From Bacteroidota bacterium (GTDB lineage: Bacteria; Bacteroidota; Bacteroidia; UKL13-3), in NCBI GenBank assembly GCA_027487625.1, contig JAIYDG010000532.1, positions 1-55,594 of the forward strand: a stretch of DNA of 55,594 nt. The letters run 5' to 3'. Numbering within the stretch: position 1 is the first letter of the stretch; each line of letters opens with the position of its first letter. The notes under the pieces are model-generated. The model was not told the DNA's origin, searched no databases, and saw nothing but the letters and a program-made list of their open reading frames with translations. The position numbers and the translations under genes were made by a program. Positions 1-8,881 of the stretch are shown piece by piece.

Positions 1-1
1 C

Positions 2-2104
2 AGTTTAATTCTTGTGCTATTATTTTTCTATATAAATGTAAACGCTCAACCAGCAGAGCAAAAAGCAGATGAATTGTTGTCGAAACTCAGCATTGAAGAA
101 AAGATATCTTTATTAGGTTATAAAAACAATGGCGTAAAAAGTCAGCAGATACCTGTATACAATTGGTGGAACGAGGCCTTACACGGAGTAGCACGAGCAG
201 GTAAAGCAACTGTTTTCCCACAAGCAATTGGGATGGCTGCTAGTTTTAATCCTGCTTTGGTACAACAAGTTGCCGATGCCATTTCAACAGAAGCGAGAGC
301 TAAATACAATTTAAACAAAGACAAAAATCCGGGTGAGCAATACATGGGTTTGAGCTTTTGGTCGCCTAACATTAATATTTACAGAGACCCAAGATGGGGC
401 CGTGGGCAAGAAACTTATGGTGAAGATCCCTATCTGACATCACAAATAGGTATTGCATTTGTAAGAGGTTTACAGGGTAATTTTACCAACGAATTAAAGA
501 CATCTGCCTGTGCCAAACATTTTGCCGTGCACAGCGGACCTGAAGCTTTACGACATTCATTTGATGCCAAAGTAGATGAAAAAGATTTGAGAGAAACCTA
601 TTTGTATGCCTTCCAGAAACTGGTTGAAAACAATGTAGAAGCTGTAATGTGTGCTTATAACAGAGTTAATGGAGAACCTTGTTGCACTAGCAATAAATTA
701 CTTCAAAACATTTTAAGAAAGGAATATGGTTTTAAAGGACATGTAGTAACAGATTGCTGGGCATTAGAGGATATTCGTTCTGGACATAAAATAGAAACTG
801 ATGGAGCAATTATTGCAGCAGCAGCCATTAAAGCAGGTGTCAATTTAGATTGCAGTACGCATTTACAAAATGAATTAATGAATGCCTATAAACGAAAGCT
901 AGTAACAGAAGAAGATATCAATCGAGCTTTAAAAGGAATCTTAATTACACAAGCCAAATTAGGTTTACTTGATACCAAAGGTTTGTCTCGTTATGATACT
1001 TATGGAGAAGATAGTTTAGCAAATACTTATCATCAAAATTTGGCAAGAGAAATAGCTAGAGAATCTATGGTTCTTTTGAAAAATGAAAATGTTCTTCCAC
1101 TTGATATCAAGCAACTAAAATCGCTGATGATATTGGGACCAAGAGCTTCAAACGATGAAGTATTATTGGGTAATTATCATGGTGTAAGTAGTCATACCGT
1201 TACATTTACAGAAGGAATAACAGCAGCATTACCCGGAAATATCAGGATTGAATATGACCAAGGTTGTGATGACAAAGATACCCTACATTTTGGTGGAATC
1301 TGGGCTGCAGGAAATGCTGAAATGAGTATTGTGGTGATTGGAAATAGTCCGGTTTATGAAGGCGAAGATGGTGATGCCTTTTTATCTAAAAATGGTGGAG
1401 ATGGAAAAGAAATGAAGCTTCCAAGGTCACATGAAATATTGGTTAGAGAATTGAAAAAGAGTCAGCCAACCAAAAAAATAATACTCGTAATAACAGGCGG
1501 AAGTGCTTATGATTTAAGTGAAGTAGAAAGCTATGCAGATGCCATTATTCTTGCTTGGTATCCAGGTGAGCAAGGCGGTAATGCTTTGGCTGATATTGTT
1601 TTTGGGAAATTTTCACCATCAGGAAAGTTACCTATCAGTTATGTGCAAGACATCAATAGTTTACCTGCTTTTGATAATTATTCAATGGCAAACAGAACCT
1701 ACAGGTATCAAACCACAAAAAACAAATACCCATTTGCATACGGACTGAGTTATGGAAAATTTGAATACCAATGGAAATCAAAACCCCAATTTATAAATGA
1801 TAGTATTCAATTCAGTATTGAAATTAAAAACACATCAAGCATTGATGCAGCAGAAGTAGTGCAGGTTTACATTAGTTATCCAAATGGAGAAAGAATGCCA
1901 CTTAAAGAATTAAAAGCATTTCAGAAAAAGAAAATAAACAAAAATGAGAATTTAGAATTCAGTTTTAAAATCTCAAAAAACGAATTAAAAAAATGGGATT
2001 TAAAAACATCAAAATGGAAATTAAACAAAGGAACTTATACCATTATGATTGGAAGCAGTAGTGAAGATGTTCAATTGAAGGAAGAAATATACTTTAAAAA
2101 CTAA
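2..2104 (+). CDS. Glycoside hydrolase family 3 beta-xylosidase/beta-glucosidase, 5' end outside window
   Basis: Exported GH3 enzyme that would cleave beta-linked xylose or glucose from oligosaccharides, probably in the periplasm. The frame is open to the window edge and the GTG at 14 lies inside a hydrophobic signal-peptide-like stretch ending 'NVNAQ', so the true start is upstream. Visible GH3 features are 'KHFAVHSGPE' in the TIM barrel, the nucleophile Asp in 'VVTDCWALED' (about residue 247 of the listed ORF), the second alpha/beta domain with 'YEGEDGD' carrying the likely acid/base Glu, and a C-terminal fibronectin III-like domain. 'YNRVNGEPCC' and the cysteine after the nucleophile resemble the xylosidase-like branch, so xylosidase is a little likelier than glucosidase; the substrate is inferred. 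It converges on the monooxygenase fusion, 20 bp away, with no clear terminator between them. Confidence 0.9.
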   Translation, partial: SLILVLLFFYINVNAQPAEQKADELLSKLSIEEKISLLGYKNNGVKSQQIPVYNWWNEALHGVARAGKATVFPQAIGMAASFNPALVQQVADAISTEARAKYNLNKDKNPGEQYMGLSFWSPNINIYRDPRWGRGQETYGEDPYLTSQIGIAFVRGLQGNFTNELKTSACAKHFAVHSGPEALRHSFDAKVDEKDLRETYLYAFQKLVENNVEAVMCAYNRVNGEPCCTSNKLLQNILRKEYGFKGHVVTDCWALEDIRSGHKIETDGAIIAAAAIKAGVNLDCSTHLQNELMNAYKRKLVTEEDINRALKGILITQAKLGLLDTKGLSRYDTYGEDSLANTYHQNLAREIARESMVLLKNENVLPLDIKQLKSLMILGPRASNDEVLLGNYHGVSSHTVTFTEGITAALPGNIRIEYDQGCDDKDTLHFGGIWAAGNAEMSIVVIGNSPVYEGEDGDAFLSKNGGDGKEMKLPRSHEILVRELKKSQPTKKIILVITGGSAYDLSEVESYADAIILAWYPGEQGGNALADIVFGKFSPSGKLPISYVQDINSLPAFDNYSMANRTYRYQTTKNKYPFAYGLSYGKFEYQWKSKPQFINDSIQFSIEIKNTSSIDAAEVVQVYISYPNGERMPLKELKAFQKKKINKNENLEFSFKISKNELKKWDLKTSKWKLNKGTYTIMIGSSSEDVQLKEEIYFKN

Positions 2105-2124
2105 GTGTTTAAAATCCTCCAAAT

Positions 2125-4074
2125 TTAATAAACCTCTACTGTCTTTTTCAAACGCCACATTTCGCCGTTTCTGCTTTTTATTTTTTCAATCATTTCCTCC
2201 CTGCTTAGTTCCTGCAGGATGTTGATGGCTTCGAATTCAGGCAGATTGGTTAAAAATGCAAATTCTCTGGTGGTAAGTGTATTAAAAGAATTAAACAAAG
2301 AATGAGGTTGTGTATCTATTGGATTCTTTTGCACCTCAGGAATCAATTTTTCGATGGCACTTTCAAAATTCTGGTATTCCTGAAATCCACTTAAGGTAAT
2401 GTGGTTATCAAATCTGTCTGTAAGAATAAAAGTTGGTAGGACTTGAATTCCGAATGATTTTACCAAGGATAAATCCTCATCAAACATTTGTTCTGCCCTA
2501 CTTTCAATGTCTTTAAACAAACGAATTACATCCAAACCAACTTCAAAAGCAGCTTCTTTGATATGCTCCTTTCTAACTATATTTTTATTTTCAAAAAAGA
2601 GCATTTCATTTAATCTTCTAAGAAAAATAATTGCCTTATCTATATCTTGGATTTGAGCTGCTTTAAAAGCTAAAGATGGCGGATATGAAGAATGTAAAGG
2701 GTCGTTAACCCAGATATCTCCATTAATTGGCGTATTGTATTTTATAGCTGCATTTTCCCAATATTTTTGGGCATCTTCTGGTTGTTTAATTCCACCTCTG
2801 TCGTAAGAATCCCAAGAAGGTAATAAACCACTCATGCAATATTCAACATCAATATGGTCGCCATACTCTAGTTTAAGTTTCCTTAATTGAGGTTGGATAA
2901 TCCAGCATGTAGAACAAACAGGATCTGTGAAATAAAGAATATGAATCTTTTTTGATTTTATTTTAAGGTTTGAATACTCCTCTTTATTTGAAATCAAAGG
3001 CACCTTAACCTTGTCATCATTTTGCAAATGAAAATTCAAAAATTCGGCTTTTAGCTTTCTTCCTAATAATAAATGTTCCTTAACTATTGGAGCTCTTAGT
3101 TCATAAAATTTGTTAAAGGCATCTGAATAATTCTTTTCATTAACCAATAATTGAACCAGTAATTTAGCATCCACAAAAGCATTGGTAGTGCCTGCACTGG
3201 TAAAAGGGAGTGCTAAATGTGCGGCATCACCAATTATAACAATATTATCCTTGTGGAACTGATCAAGCACATCAAAATCTCTTGTATTCCAAACATAACT
3301 ACTCGAAAAATCATTCCTGTTTAATACCGCTTGAACATCTGAAGGGAAATCCTTTAGTAAGTTTAAAGTAAATAATTTTAATTCATCGGGTTTGGAATTA
3401 GACTCAATAGGATTGAGAAGTGAGTTAAACTGAGTAAACCAAACTATTTCATCAGAACTAGTGGGAATATATCCAAAAGACAAGCTGCTTTTGTCATCTA
3501 AGTATTTGGTGAAGATACCCTTCTTGGCAATTACCATTTCTCTGCATTTACAAACACCTACAATTTCTTTAACTTCAATATCTGTAAACTTAGTTTCACC
3601 GAAAAGCAATTCACGTATTTTAGAATTTCCACCATCGGCAGCAATAAATATATCTCCATATTCAATATCACCATTTTCGAAAACAGCTGCTATTGCCTTC
3701 CCATTTTCATATATAAAATGAGAAAAACTTCTTCCAAAACGCATCAAGTCTTCTGGTAAAATATCAAGTAGGAATTGAATTAAATCTGCTCTTTTAATGC
3801 ATTGCCAAGGTCTAAGTTTGATATACATTAAATCCTTATCACTTGGTCTCTTCAGGTGAAATGCATCTACCAATCTGCCAGGTAAACCATTCTCCTCTTT
3901 ATAGCCAAGTAATTCTTCTAAAATATTTAATCCATCTGAATGCATCAAAAATGCATTGCCTTTAGGGGAGATATCGAGGTTTCTTTCACAAATTACCACA
4001 TCAACTAAATACCTTTTTAAAAGTATTCCGGCAGCCAATCCTGCAATTCCACCACCTATTATTACAACTTTCAT
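2125..4074 (-). CDS. FAD-dependent monooxygenase fused to a DsbA/SpxH-like thioredoxin-fold domain
   Basis: Two-domain protein of 649 aa. Residues 1 to about 360 form a group A flavin monooxygenase: Rossmann start 'VVIIGGGIAGLAAG', 'ADGGNSKIRELLFG' and the second FAD motif GDAAH at 282-286. Such enzymes hydroxylate small aromatic or polyketide-like substrates using FAD, NAD(P)H and oxygen. From about residue 375 a DsbA-family domain begins, with the redox motif CSTC at 387-390 in 'YFTDPVCSTCW' and a helical insertion like FrnE/SpxH proteins. The last 60 residues look like a small helical tail. Each half has a full-length family core, so this is a fusion rather than a truncation. It is translationally coupled by a 4-bp ATGA overlap to the upstream aminotransferase, suggesting a shared small-molecule pathway. 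The substrate is unknown. Confidence 0.82.
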   Translation of the reverse strand: MKVVIIGGGIAGLAAGILLKRYLVDVVICERNLDISPKGNAFLMHSDGLNILEELLGYKEENGLPGRLVDAFHLKRPSDKDLMYIKLRPWQCIKRADLIQFLLDILPEDLMRFGRSFSHFIYENGKAIAAVFENGDIEYGDIFIAADGGNSKIRELLFGETKFTDIEVKEIVGVCKCREMVIAKKGIFTKYLDDKSSLSFGYIPTSSDEIVWFTQFNSLLNPIESNSKPDELKLFTLNLLKDFPSDVQAVLNRNDFSSSYVWNTRDFDVLDQFHKDNIVIIGDAAHLALPFTSAGTTNAFVDAKLLVQLLVNEKNYSDAFNKFYELRAPIVKEHLLLGRKLKAEFLNFHLQNDDKVKVPLISNKEEYSNLKIKSKKIHILYFTDPVCSTCWIIQPQLRKLKLEYGDHIDVEYCMSGLLPSWDSYDRGGIKQPEDAQKYWENAAIKYNTPINGDIWVNDPLHSSYPPSLAFKAAQIQDIDKAIIFLRRLNEMLFFENKNIVRKEHIKEAAFEVGLDVIRLFKDIESRAEQMFDEDLSLVKSFGIQVLPTFILTDRFDNHITLSGFQEYQNFESAIEKLIPEVQKNPIDTQPHSLFNSFNTLTTREFAFLTNLPEFEAINILQELSREEMIEKIKSRNGEMWRLKKTVEVY

Positions 4075-5240
4075 AGTTTCATTAAGGCTTTGTTTATTCT
4101 ATTTAATGCTTCATTCAGTATTTCATCTGAAGTAGAAAAACACAAACGAACATATCCTTCTGCACCTTCACCAAACCACTGTTTTAATCCTGGTACTATA
4201 GCAACTTTTGCTTCATCTAGAATATACTGTTGAATTTCAGCACTACTTTTTCCGGTAGCCTGAATATTTGCAAAAGCAACATAACATGCATCAGGAACAT
4301 GACAAGTAATTCCTGGCATGGAATTCAATGATGATACAGTTAAATCTCTCATTTTCTGAAGGTGATTAACAAATCCGCTTAACCAATATTCACACTCGGT
4401 TAAAGCAGTATTTGCTGCAACCTGTGATAAAATATTTACACCATGAACAGTTGATTGATGTAAAGAGTTTTGAAACATTGCATCAAATAATCTACTGTTT
4501 GATGTTAGTAACATACCTATTCTCAGACCTGCCAATCCATAAGATTTACTAAATCCATGTACAATGATTGTGCGGTTTGATATTGATTCATTTAAAGCCG
4601 AAATACAAGTATATGTTGTTGGTTGAAAAACAATATCACTCCAGATTTCATCTGATAAAATTAATAGATTGTGCTTTTCTGCAATTTCACCAATTTTCAA
4701 AAGTTCTTCTTTCGTAAAAACCTTTCCACTTGGATTTAAAGGATTACACAAACAAATCATTTTGCAGGAAGGAGAAATCAAACTTTCAAGAATTTCGAAG
4801 TCAGGTTTCTGTTTTTCAGGATGAATTGGAAAAGGAACAGCAATAGCTCCAATTGTTTCTATGGAATACCTAAAAAGAAAATCAACCGGATCGAAAATGA
4901 TTGCCTCATCACCCTTCTTTAAAAATGATTTACAAGCAACATAAATTCCGAAAGCAGCACTATCAACAGGTAATACATAATCTGGGTTAAATTTTACGCC
5001 CCTTTTTTGAAGATAATAATTGGCTATACTTTCTCTAAGTATGGGTAATCCCTGCGAAGGACCATAACTCAGGTAACGATCTTTTATATATTTTGAAATA
5101 GCTTCTGTAATTTCCGGTGCACATGGAAAATCAGGATCGGCAGCTGTTAAGGGGATAACACCTTCAGCCTGTGTAGCCCACCTAAGATTAAAAGCTCTCT
5201 GCTTTAGAATATTTAAATTTATGTTTTCGGAATTGAACAT
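4071..5240 (-). CDS. Class I/II PLP-dependent aminotransferase
   Basis: Fold type I pyridoxal-phosphate enzyme of 389 aa. The listed ORF begins at 5264, but the ATG at 5240 ('MFNSENIN') gives the usual family N-terminus and is preferred. Evidence includes 'SYGPSQGLPILRESIA', 'NPLNPSGKVF', 'ILSDEIWSDIVF' with the PLP-nitrogen Asp, and the PLP lysine in 'HGFSKSYGLAGLRIG'. The opening 'IPLTAADPDFPCAPEI' recalls MalY/PatB C-S lyases as well as aspartate-type aminotransferases, so a beta-lyase activity is possible. Its stop overlaps the start of the monooxygenase fusion as ATGA, so the two genes form a tight pair. The substrate cannot be read from the sequence. Confidence 0.85.
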   Translation of the reverse strand: MFNSENINLNILKQRAFNLRWATQAEGVIPLTAADPDFPCAPEITEAISKYIKDRYLSYGPSQGLPILRESIANYYLQKRGVKFNPDYVLPVDSAAFGIYVACKSFLKKGDEAIIFDPVDFLFRYSIETIGAIAVPFPIHPEKQKPDFEILESLISPSCKMICLCNPLNPSGKVFTKEELLKIGEIAEKHNLLILSDEIWSDIVFQPTTYTCISALNESISNRTIIVHGFSKSYGLAGLRIGMLLTSNSRLFDAMFQNSLHQSTVHGVNILSQVAANTALTECEYWLSGFVNHLQKMRDLTVSSLNSMPGITCHVPDACYVAFANIQATGKSSAEIQQYILDEAKVAIVPGLKQWFGEGAEGYVRLCFSTSDEILNEALNRINKALMKL

Positions 5241-5393
5241 CAAATAAGAATTAACGATTTGCAAAGAAAACTAAGCTGCTTACATAACATTTATTGTCAT
5301 TTACATGAGCATTCCATATATATAGACACAAAAAACATAGTTTAAATTCATATTAAAAAGAAAACAAAAAATATGACAACTAATAGACATTTC

Positions 5394-5861
5394 CTATTGT
5401 TGCTGAATTGTTTGATATTTTATCTCTTTTAAATGAGAATATATTAAATCAAAATTATCAAAAGGTACTCCTATCCAAATCAAAGCATCATTAACTTCTT
5501 TAAACCTCTCAACCTTCATTTTAAAAAGCTTAGCCATTGGTTTATAAACTTTAATTAAAAACTCTTGATTAGGTGATGCAAAAAGAATGGCAACTATTGC
5601 ATTCCTAGTCAATCGAACCGACTTTTTAAAAAAATCCAAATAATCAGATAACTCCATTCTAAAAGCAATTGCAAGTGAATCTCTAAAATCCATTAAAAGA
5701 TTATAGTCCGGATTGTAAAAAGGTTCTTCCATGAATTTTAGTGTTATGTTCTTTAAATCTTTGATTCGAACTTTATCCTGAAAGTTTGAAAGAATCAGTC
5801 CATTTTCCGCAAGAACTTTATAGGATAAAATGATTTCATTGCGAAAGCGAATGTAGGTCAT
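5394..5861 (-). CDS. Small cytosolic protein of unknown function
   Basis: 155 aa if started at the ATG at 5861 ('MTYIRFRNEI'); the track's earlier start at 5906 adds a weak 15-residue extension. There is no signal peptide or membrane segment. The middle, 'NPDYNLLMDFRDS', followed by alternating hydrophobic strands and helices and a later 'FKEVNDALIWIGV', resembles small Bacteroidota proteins with a STAS/SpoIIAA-like fold, which would suggest a regulatory or anchoring role. That is a pattern impression only. It stands alone, divergent from the methyltransferase gene and separated from the aminotransferase by about 150 bp. Confidence 0.6.
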   Translation of the reverse strand: MTYIRFRNEIILSYKVLAENGLILSNFQDKVRIKDLKNITLKFMEEPFYNPDYNLLMDFRDSLAIAFRMELSDYLDFFKKSVRLTRNAIVAILFASPNQEFLIKVYKPMAKLFKMKVERFKEVNDALIWIGVPFDNFDLIYSHLKEIKYQTIQQQ

Positions 5862-6019
5862 TAAAAGGTTCCATAATTTAAATAATCCCTTATGTAGTAT
5901 GAACAATTAGGCAATTAACCTTAAAACTAGTCAGCTTAGATTCAGATTTTTAATAACAAAAACTTAACAGAAAAACCTAGTTAGTATTTTATTAATACTT
6001 AGAAAATAGATTGCAGCCT

Positions 6020-6883
6020 ATGAGCTTGAAAAATAAATTAAAATCAATTCGCTATAACTTTTTGAAAAAATTATCGAACCAAAAATTAAAATCTAATATC
6101 CTAAAATATCTAAGCGAAACACAATTTATAGAATCAGAATTAGAATCTGCCTTAAGCTTTTATAAATCCAATGAAATCCAAACTTTTCCCTATTTGTTTC
6201 CTAATAAATACAGAATTGCTCCATTAGAAATATTGAAGGATGAATTTGCATTTTATAGTTTCATCAAACAGCACAAATTGTATTTTAAAAAAGATTGGTC
6301 GGAGGAAAGTTGCAAAGCTTATTTAAAAACCCTTTTTATTGAACAAGATCCTGATTCACCTCACGCTTATTGTTCGGAAAAATTTAAACCTGAGCCCGAT
6401 GAAATTTTAGTAGATGTTGGAACAGCTGAAGGTTATTTTACACTATTAAAATTAGACGAAGTAAAGGAGGTTTATGCTTTTGAAATGGACAAAAACTGGA
6501 ATGATGTCTTAAAAATCAGTTTCAAAAATCATTCCAATAAAATAAAATTACTTGAAGGGAAACTAGGCAACTCAAACACAAATGGAAATTATAAATTAGA
6601 TGATTTTAAGGAACTATATCAGCAAAAATTATTTATAAAGATAGATGTAGAAGGTTCTGAATATGATGTTTTTGAAGGCATGAAAACTTTGCTTTCACAA
6701 AACAATCAAATTAAAATTGCTGTATGTACCTATCACAAAAAAAATGATGCAATCGAGTTTGAAGCTTATTTTAAGTCACTAGGATTTCAAACCGAATTTT
6801 CAAAAGGCTATATGTTATATCGATTCGCCAAAGATCTAAGTGAGCCTTATTTAAGAAAAGGTGTACTACGGGTTTGGAAGTAA
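6020..6883 (+). CDS. FkbM-type SAM-dependent methyltransferase
   Basis: 287 aa. ATG at 6020 is preferred over the TTG at 6011 reported in the track. The C-terminal half carries a class I methyltransferase core: the SAM-binding loop 'LVDVGTAEGYFTL', an acidic strand end in 'VYAFEMD', and the FkbM-typical 'LFIKIDVEGSEYDVFEGM'. The N-terminal 120 residues are helical and lysine-rich with no family I recognise. FkbM-like enzymes usually O-methylate sugars or lipid- and polyketide-linked hydroxyls, so a role in surface glycan decoration is plausible but inferred. No neighbouring glycan cluster is visible. Confidence 0.8.
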   Translation: MSLKNKLKSIRYNFLKKLSNQKLKSNILKYLSETQFIESELESALSFYKSNEIQTFPYLFPNKYRIAPLEILKDEFAFYSFIKQHKLYFKKDWSEESCKAYLKTLFIEQDPDSPHAYCSEKFKPEPDEILVDVGTAEGYFTLLKLDEVKEVYAFEMDKNWNDVLKISFKNHSNKIKLLEGKLGNSNTNGNYKLDDFKELYQQKLFIKIDVEGSEYDVFEGMKTLLSQNNQIKIAVCTYHKKNDAIEFEAYFKSLGFQTEFSKGYMLYRFAKDLSEPYLRKGVLRVWK

Positions 6884-6912
6884 AATGATAAATTTAAATC
6901 AGTCTTACATCC

Positions 6913-8445
6913 TTAGTTTAAAATTATTTTCCTAGTAACTTTATTTTCTCCATCAAGAATTTGCAACCAATAAATTCCTTTAGGTAAGAATTCAACTGAA
7001 ATATTCTCAGCAAAATCAGTAGATAAAACCTCCTCTCCTAAAACATTATACATTTTAACTTTTGTTTGATTTGAAGCCTCATAATCAATAAAGATTTTGC
7101 CGGTGCTTGGATTAGGATAAATCAACAATCTATTTGCCTTTAGATTTTCATTGATAGAAGATCCACCTGTGCCAATTATAGAATACAATTGATTATTTGA
7201 AACAAATAAAATGTAGTTACCACCGGCATACAGTCCCTCTGTTTTAAAATTTGGTATGGTGTCGTTAAGTGAATATGCTATTGAAGTTCCAATTGTGGTT
7301 CCATTTGTTTTCCAGATTTGGTCACCATAAATATTATCATTGGCTACAAAATACATGGTACTACCAATTTTTGAATAATATCTTGGGTCGGAACCATTTG
7401 TATTGTTAGAAATATCTTTAAGTAAAACAGTATTTGCGGCAGAACCATCACTTAAATAAGGCTCCCAATCATTGTTGTCTTTCCCACTTAAAACTAATTG
7501 ATTGTCGAAAACACCAATTGCATTGCCAACATTTGTTAAACCAGTAATTGCTCCATGAGAGCTGCCATTGGTTTTGTTTAATGTCTTATAAATTGTACCT
7601 GTTAGGTAGAAAAATTCATTCTTAAACAAGGTTATTCTGCTGATAGTTCCACCCCTAATTACTTTTGTACCAGCCTTTGAGCCATCTGAGCGCCATAGGT
7701 TTCCACCACTACCAGCATTGTCTAAAAATACCAATAAACTATCTGAACTTACTGCATCAGAAATGCGACTGAAATTATAGTAAAATGCACTGTCTTTTAA
7801 GATTGTTGTTCCAGCTGCGGTGCCGTTTGTACTCCATAAAGCAACATAGGAATTGTTGAGGTTATAAGATGAAAATACAACCCAATTACCAGCTTTATAA
7901 AAAGATTGATTTTTGTCTTTTGCTGATTTAACAAATACATTCGATTTTACTTCTACTGTTCCTAAACTTGTACCATCAGTTTTCCATACTGAACCTGAAT
8001 TAGGATTGCTTGAAATGACTGAAAAATATGCATTCCCGTTAATTGGACTTAAACCAGCCAATTCAATATTATTTCCTGGAAATTGTTTAACAACTAATGT
8101 ACCAGGTTTAGTACCATCAGACTTATACAATGCAACTTGGCCTGATAAAGGTTTAGCAAAAAAATAGAGAGAATTATTCAAATTAACAAGGTTCTTAATG
8201 AACTCAAAAGAGTCTTTTACCAAAACAGTTCCCGCAAGTGTGCCATTGGTTTTCCATAATTGAAAATGGTTATTTTGTTTGAACTTAAAATAACTATCAT
8301 TTTGCACAAGTGCTATATCTTTTAAAGTTGAATCAGCAATACTCGACTTTAAAAATATTGGTTTTTGTGCTAAAGAAAGTTTAGTAATTAGCAACATCAA
8401 AACAACAAAAATAATTTGTTTACAAGTAGTATAAATTGAACTCAT
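6913..8445 (-). CDS. Secreted T9SS protein with WKTDGT-type repeats
   Basis: 510 aa. An N-terminal signal segment ends near 'LSLAQKP', the body is a beta-rich repeat array, and the last ~80 residues ('LLIYPNPSTGKIFIDYE' to 'GENKVTRKIILN') are a type A T9SS sorting domain. The repeats have the form W-x-T/S-D/N-G-T-x-x-G-T about every 45-60 residues ('LWKTNGTLAGTVLVKD', 'LYKSDGTKPGTLVVK', 'VWKTDGTSLGTVEVK'), the pattern of ELWxxDGT beta-propeller-like surface proteins. The protein is expected to be exported through the outer membrane and anchored or released. The ligand is unknown. Confidence 0.85.
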   Translation of the reverse strand: MSSIYTTCKQIIFVVLMLLITKLSLAQKPIFLKSSIADSTLKDIALVQNDSYFKFKQNNHFQLWKTNGTLAGTVLVKDSFEFIKNLVNLNNSLYFFAKPLSGQVALYKSDGTKPGTLVVKQFPGNNIELAGLSPINGNAYFSVISSNPNSGSVWKTDGTSLGTVEVKSNVFVKSAKDKNQSFYKAGNWVVFSSYNLNNSYVALWSTNGTAAGTTILKDSAFYYNFSRISDAVSSDSLLVFLDNAGSGGNLWRSDGSKAGTKVIRGGTISRITLFKNEFFYLTGTIYKTLNKTNGSSHGAITGLTNVGNAIGVFDNQLVLSGKDNNDWEPYLSDGSAANTVLLKDISNNTNGSDPRYYSKIGSTMYFVANDNIYGDQIWKTNGTTIGTSIAYSLNDTIPNFKTEGLYAGGNYILFVSNNQLYSIIGTGGSSINENLKANRLLIYPNPSTGKIFIDYEASNQTKVKMYNVLGEEVLSTDFAENISVEFLPKGIYWLQILDGENKVTRKIILN

Positions 8446-8620
8446 ATACCAAATATATTCAATTCAAACTAATTGTAAATCAATCAGGTATTGATTATAA
8501 AGAATAAAGAATTAATTAAGACTCAACACAATTCACGAAGAGGAAGTTTAATATCAAAAACCAAAAATTAAAATTAGTTCAATCGTAGTTATATATTCTG
8601 CTTTAAGTATCTCAAAAAAA

Positions 8621-8651
8621 ATGAAGACAAAGATTAAACCTTTGCCTTCAT
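8621..8651 (-). terminator. Rho-independent terminator after the PID-CTERM-like gene
   Basis: On the minus strand ATGAAGGCAAAG and CTTTGTCTTCAT pair around a short AT loop and are followed directly by a run of eight T. It lies about 20 bp beyond the stop of the 64-aa gene and would end the ice-binding/PID-CTERM transcript. Confidence 0.85.
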
Positions 8652-8671
8652 TGATAACTAAATAGAAAAAC

Positions 8672-8866
8672 CTATGACTCTAAATCTGACTTCTTAAACA
8701 TCTTTTTCACTCCATAAGCAACTGAAGCAACAGTCAACAAAATGATTCCTCCATCAATGGGAGTATCGGTAACATCATCATCAAATTCTGGTTGAGCAAA
8801 TGCTATATTGTGCAAGAAAAACATTATAAATAGTACGAATACCAGTTGAATTATTTTAATTTTCAT
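8672..8866 (-). CDS. Small exported PID-CTERM-like protein
   Basis: 64 aa: an N-terminal hydrophobic signal segment ending around 'AFAQPEFDDD', an acidic spacer, then 'TPIDGG', a second hydrophobic stretch and a basic 'KKMFKKS' tail. This matches the tripartite layout (short motif, transmembrane helix, basic end) of the short Bacteroidota proteins called PID-CTERM, thought to be handled by an exosortase-like system. The motif name is from memory. It begins 16 bp after the frameshifted ice-binding gene's last stop, shares that operon, and is followed by a strong terminator. Its role is unknown. Confidence 0.72.
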   Translation of the reverse strand: MKIKIIQLVFVLFIMFFLHNIAFAQPEFDDDVTDTPIDGGIILLTVASVAYGVKKMFKKSDLES

Positions 8867-8881
8867 ATATCTTATTTTAAA

